Position numbers and translations under genes: made by a program
The notes under the pieces: model-generated
The model's database searches: none
The model's input: only the letters and a program-made list of their open reading frames with translations
Told to the model about the DNA's origin: nothing
Assembly: GCA_040377825.1 (NCBI GenBank)
Contig: JBEINZ010000128.1
Span: 1-8,864 of the forward strand
Source: JBEINZ01 sp040377825
Lineage (GTDB): Bacteria > Pseudomonadota > Alphaproteobacteria > Rhizobiales > Ancalomicrobiaceae
Length of the DNA: 8,864 bases
Direction: 5' to 3'
In this document: positions 6,933 to 8,864 of the stretch, in pieces
Layout: each line of letters begins with the position of its first letter
How positions within the stretch are numbered: the stretch's first letter is position 1

Positions 6933-7779
6933 AGGCCTGCACATAGAGTTCATTGTTGTCGAAGCCGCGACGGGCTTCGGGCGTGGCGGTCCGGCACAGA
7001 TCGTTGGGTGCCGGCTCAGGTTGACGGAACACGATGGCGTCGATCGGGCCGGGTGCGAACTCCGCATCGGGTGCCAGCGGATGCGGGCAGTTGGAGACCG
7101 CGACAATCAGATCCAGTTCGGCGCGCAGGTCGACGAACTCCCCCAGCCTGACTTTCGCGCCGTCGCGCCAAGCGGCTGTTGCGCCGGCCACGGCGACGGG
7201 GGCGAAAAAGGTCATCACCGGCGCCAGATCGCGGGCGCCAAGCCCGTGCTTGCCGGCGGCGAGCAGCATGTTCTCGCGGGTCGAGCGCAGCGCTGGATCG
7301 CCATACTTGCGGGCATTCGACGCCGGGGTCGAACCGCCGACGATGGTGTCATGGGCGCCGCTGGTATCCTCAACGATGGAGAACAGCACGCGGCCCATGT
7401 CCGAAAACAGCAGCCGGCCCTTGCGCAACTCGCTGGTCCACTGCAGCTTCACCGTATCGGCGCTGTTGTAGCGCTCGCTCGTATCCGCGGCATTCCAGGC
7501 AAACAGCGACACGCCTAGCGTCGCCGACGTGTTCAGGAGCCGCAGCCCCTCGCCGCGCCTGAGTGTCTTGGTCCAGTACCAGCCGCCCGGGATCGTCTCG
7601 CGATGCCGGATATCGGCAGGCATGATGGGAGCGGCGTCAAGCGCGGTCGGGGGCGGCAACACCAGTGGTGAGACGTCCGCTGCGGCGACCATCAATTCGT
7701 CATAGCGCGCCCGGTTGGCCGCGATCATGTCGGAAACAGCCGCCTCGCTCGATGCACGACTTTGATAGGGCAAGGACAT
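6931..7779 (-). CDS. Urea carboxylase-associated protein 1 (DUF1989; probable carboxyguanidine deiminase subunit)
   Basis: This is a soluble DUF1989 protein of 282 residues and the first gene of the operon. After a variable N-terminus (1-58), it shows RETIPGGWYWTKTLRRGE (60-77), SLFAWNAADTSERYNSADT (91-109), and KGRLLFSDMGRVLFSI (120-135). These are followed by EDTSGAHDTIVGGSTPASN (137-155), KHGLGARDLAPVMTFF (177-192) and SNCPHPLAP (229-237). It is clearly paralogous to the next gene: AADTSERY, the SGAHD/CGRHD box, KHG...RD and SNCP recur in the same order. His143 and Cys231 correspond to conserved residues of the partner. By family knowledge the pair forms the deiminase that converts carboxyguanidine to allophanate and ammonia. 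Start ATG 7779 is preceded by AGAAGGTG at a 10-nt spacing. The UAAP1/UAAP2 naming is from memory of the family and could be swapped. Confidence 0.9.
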   Translation of the reverse strand: MSLPYQSRASSEAAVSDMIAANRARYDELMVAAADVSPLVLPPPTALDAAPIMPADIRHRETIPGGWYWTKTLRRGEGLRLLNTSATLGVSLFAWNAADTSERYNSADTVKLQWTSELRKGRLLFSDMGRVLFSIVEDTSGAHDTIVGGSTPASNARKYGDPALRSTRENMLLAAGKHGLGARDLAPVMTFFAPVAVAGATAAWRDGAKVRLGEFVDLRAELDLIVAVSNCPHPLAPDAEFAPGPIDAIVFRQPEPAPNDLCRTATPEARRGFDNNELYVQA

Positions 7780-7789
7780 AGCGTGATTT

Positions 7790-7797
7790 CACCTTCT
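7790..7797 (-). promoter_or_regulatory. Ribosome binding site of the first operon gene
   Basis: AGAAGGTG on the minus strand lies 10 nt before ATG 7779. It supports that start over the later internal Met codons. Confidence 0.55.
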
Positions 7798-7817
7798 GGA
7801 GTGGAACGCGTCGTTGC

Positions 7818-7845
7818 ATTATGCACAATTGTCAAATGTTGACAA
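7818..7845 (-). promoter_or_regulatory. Predicted promoter of the carboxylase operon
   Basis: On the minus strand TTGTCA (7845-7840) and CATAAT (7823-7818) are separated by 16 nt, each one base from the sigma-70 consensus. Transcription would start near 7811, giving a leader of about 32 nt. That is too short for a guanidine riboswitch. The -35 element and spacer lie inside the palindrome at 7827-7847, so a protein bound there would block RNA polymerase. Confidence 0.5.
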
Positions 7846-7847
7846 TT
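7827..7847. promoter_or_regulatory. Palindromic operator in the divergent control region
   Basis: AATTGTCAA, a 3-nt centre ATG, and TTGACAATT form a perfect inverted repeat with 9-base arms. TTGTCAA..TTGACAA symmetry is typical of dimeric repressor sites, particularly of the GntR/FadR type, although the family cannot be fixed from the site. It overlaps the -35 region of the operon promoter and provides a TTGACA for the opposite direction, so one regulator could control both units. No intact regulator gene is visible in the window. Confidence 0.7.
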
Positions 7848-7867
7848 ATTGATCCTCGCGGTAGCGT
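7839..7867 (+). promoter_or_regulatory. Possible promoter of the solute-binding protein gene
   Basis: A perfect TTGACA at 7839-7844 is the right arm of the palindrome. It is followed after 17 nt by TAGCGT (7862-7867), a poor -10. The position about 60 nt upstream of the ATG is sensible, but the weak -10 keeps this tentative. Confidence 0.3.
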
Positions 7868-7915
7868 TTCTTCGACCGAGGTGCGTACCGTGCTGGGCTC
7901 CGTCAAGGCCTTTTT

Positions 7916-7920
7916 GGGAG
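7916..7920 (+). promoter_or_regulatory. Ribosome binding site of the solute-binding protein
   Basis: GGGAG lies 7 nt before ATG 7928, fixing the start so that the twin-arginine motif falls at residues 15-16. Confidence 0.65.
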
Positions 7921-7927
7921 AAGTCTC

Positions 7928-8864
7928 ATGGCAAGCGATGATCATAAGTGCAGTTCCGACGCTGTTAATCGCCGCAGCGCTCTCAAGCAGTTGGGTGGCG
8001 CTACGGTCGCTGCGGCCGGTTTCGCCAGCCCCTTTATTTGGACCAGGGCGGCGCAGGCCGCGGAAACGGTGAATGTTCTGGCGTTTGGCGGATACGAAGA
8101 ACCGGGGATGCTGGAGGGTTTCCAGGCGTCGACGGGAATCAAGGTCAACCTGAAGATTCACGACGGTTCCGACGAAGAGATGATCGCGTTGGTAAAGTCG
8201 TCCGCGCCGGGGACTTTCGACGTCATCACGCCAACGAGTGCTTATATTCCCAAAGCCGCATCAGATGGAATGCTTCTTGAGCTTGATCCGAAGGCCTATC
8301 CCCTGGGGGACTATTTCGATCTTATCGCCAAGTGGCCGCCAGTCTCTAAGGATGGCAAGCTATATGCGATCGTCAATCGGTTCGGCTATTACGGTCTCAC
8401 GTACAACTACAAGAAGCTATCGGAAGCGGATGTATCCAGCTTTTCGGTCCTCTTCGATCCGAAGCTGAAGGGGCGGATCGCGCTCTTTGATTGGTTCCTG
8501 CCAAATATGGGATGTCTTTCGAAATATCTTGGCAACAAAAATCCATACGATCTCGATACCGCAGCTTTCGCGAAGCTCGCCGAAACGCTCAAATCACTCC
8601 GCCCTCAGGTTGGCCTCATAGGCAATACATCGCAGATCATCCAGGCGATGGCTGGAGGCAGCTATGATATTGCTATTGCGGGTGAATGGGTTCAGGCAGG
8701 CATGTACTCCGACGGCCTTCCGTTCAAGGCGCTGGTTCCAAAAGAAGGCGGTGTGACATGGGATCAAGCGGTTTGCATTGCCGCTAATACACCCCGCGCA
8801 GGTAACGCGATAAAATTCGTCCAGTATGTCTGCGGGCCAGAATTCCAAGCTAAGCTCGCTGTAG
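7928..8864 (+). CDS. PotD-type periplasmic solute-binding protein with Tat signal (3' end outside window)
   Basis: An open frame of 312 codons runs off the window without a stop. Residues 14-23 read NRRSALKQLG, a twin-arginine motif, followed by a hydrophobic alanine-rich stretch and an AQA-type cleavage site near residue 44, so the protein is probably exported folded by the Tat system. The mature part starts ETVNVLAFGGYEEPGML. It continues with features of the spermidine/putrescine-like (PotD, family 1) binding proteins: STGIKVNLKIHDGSDEEM, APGTFDVITPTSAYIP, YGLTYNYKKL, FDPKLKGRIALFDW, GSYDIAIAGEW and an EGGVTWDQAVCIAANTP segment. About 350 residues is usual, so only the end is missing. Such proteins deliver small cationic or other nitrogenous solutes to an ABC permease. 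The gene is divergent from the carboxylase operon across a shared palindrome, so guanidine, urea or a related cation is a reasonable guess but unproven. Codons are visibly more A/T-ending than in the carboxylase. Confidence 0.9.
   Translation, partial: MASDDHKCSSDAVNRRSALKQLGGATVAAAGFASPFIWTRAAQAAETVNVLAFGGYEEPGMLEGFQASTGIKVNLKIHDGSDEEMIALVKSSAPGTFDVITPTSAYIPKAASDGMLLELDPKAYPLGDYFDLIAKWPPVSKDGKLYAIVNRFGYYGLTYNYKKLSEADVSSFSVLFDPKLKGRIALFDWFLPNMGCLSKYLGNKNPYDLDTAAFAKLAETLKSLRPQVGLIGNTSQIIQAMAGGSYDIAIAGEWVQAGMYSDGLPFKALVPKEGGVTWDQAVCIAANTPRAGNAIKFVQYVCGPEFQAKLAV

Noticed and set aside
6921..7106. Longer N-terminus for the second DUF1989 protein
   Set aside because: The extra 62 codons overlap the preceding gene, are not family-like, and lack a ribosome site. 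ATG 6920 has GAGGAG at ideal spacing.
7780..7927. A guanidine riboswitch upstream of the operon
   Set aside because: I looked for the conserved ykkC-type elements on both strands. None are present, and the predicted leader is only about 32 nt.
7821..8072. Plus-strand frame of 83 codons starting inside the palindrome
   Set aside because: It overlaps the binding-protein gene in another frame, has no ribosome binding site, and starts within the operator.
1..8864. CRISPR arrays, tRNA or rRNA genes
   Set aside because: No regularly spaced repeats, no tRNA-like cloverleaf with a TTCGANTC arm, and no rRNA sequence were recognised by eye on either strand.

Overview
The window looks like chromosomal or megaplasmid DNA of an alphaproteobacterium, most likely Hyphomicrobiales (Rhizobium/Mesorhizobium-like). 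The reasons are moderately high GC, GC-ending codons in the main genes, Liv-type amino-acid transporter genes, and a urea/guanidine-carboxylase cluster in the arrangement common in that group. The exact genus cannot be read from the sequence.

Region 1 (1-1247, + strand) is the tail of a branched-chain amino-acid type (HAAT) ABC transporter operon: the C-terminal part of a LivF-like ATPase, then a complete LivH-like permease. The second permease (LivM) that should follow is absent. At most, a 15-codon stub with a stop remains.

Region 2 (about 1250-2680) is a scar of broken genes. It holds a LysR-family regulator with an in-frame TGA inside its helix-turn-helix region and a degraded C-terminus, about 300 bases with no gene, and the C-terminal fragment of a tyrosine recombinase. 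That fragment abuts the stop codon of the next gene. A 13/16 imperfect inverted repeat sits at both edges of this scar.

Region 3 (2682-7779, - strand) is a tight three-gene operon: two DUF1989 'urea carboxylase-associated' proteins followed by a 1184-residue biotin-dependent urea/guanidine carboxylase with complete biotin carboxylase, carboxyltransferase and biotinyl domains. By established knowledge, such clusters can act on guanidine: the carboxylase makes carboxyguanidine, the DUF1989 pair (CgdAB) deiminates it to allophanate, and allophanate hydrolase releases ammonia and CO2. The last gene, allophanate hydrolase, is not here. The recombinase fragment lies where it would be expected.

Region 4 (7780-8864) is a divergent control region with a perfect 9+3+9 palindrome overlapping the operon promoter. 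It is followed on the + strand by a Tat-exported, PotD-type solute-binding protein that runs off the window. The shared control region suggests that this importer feeds the carboxylase pathway.
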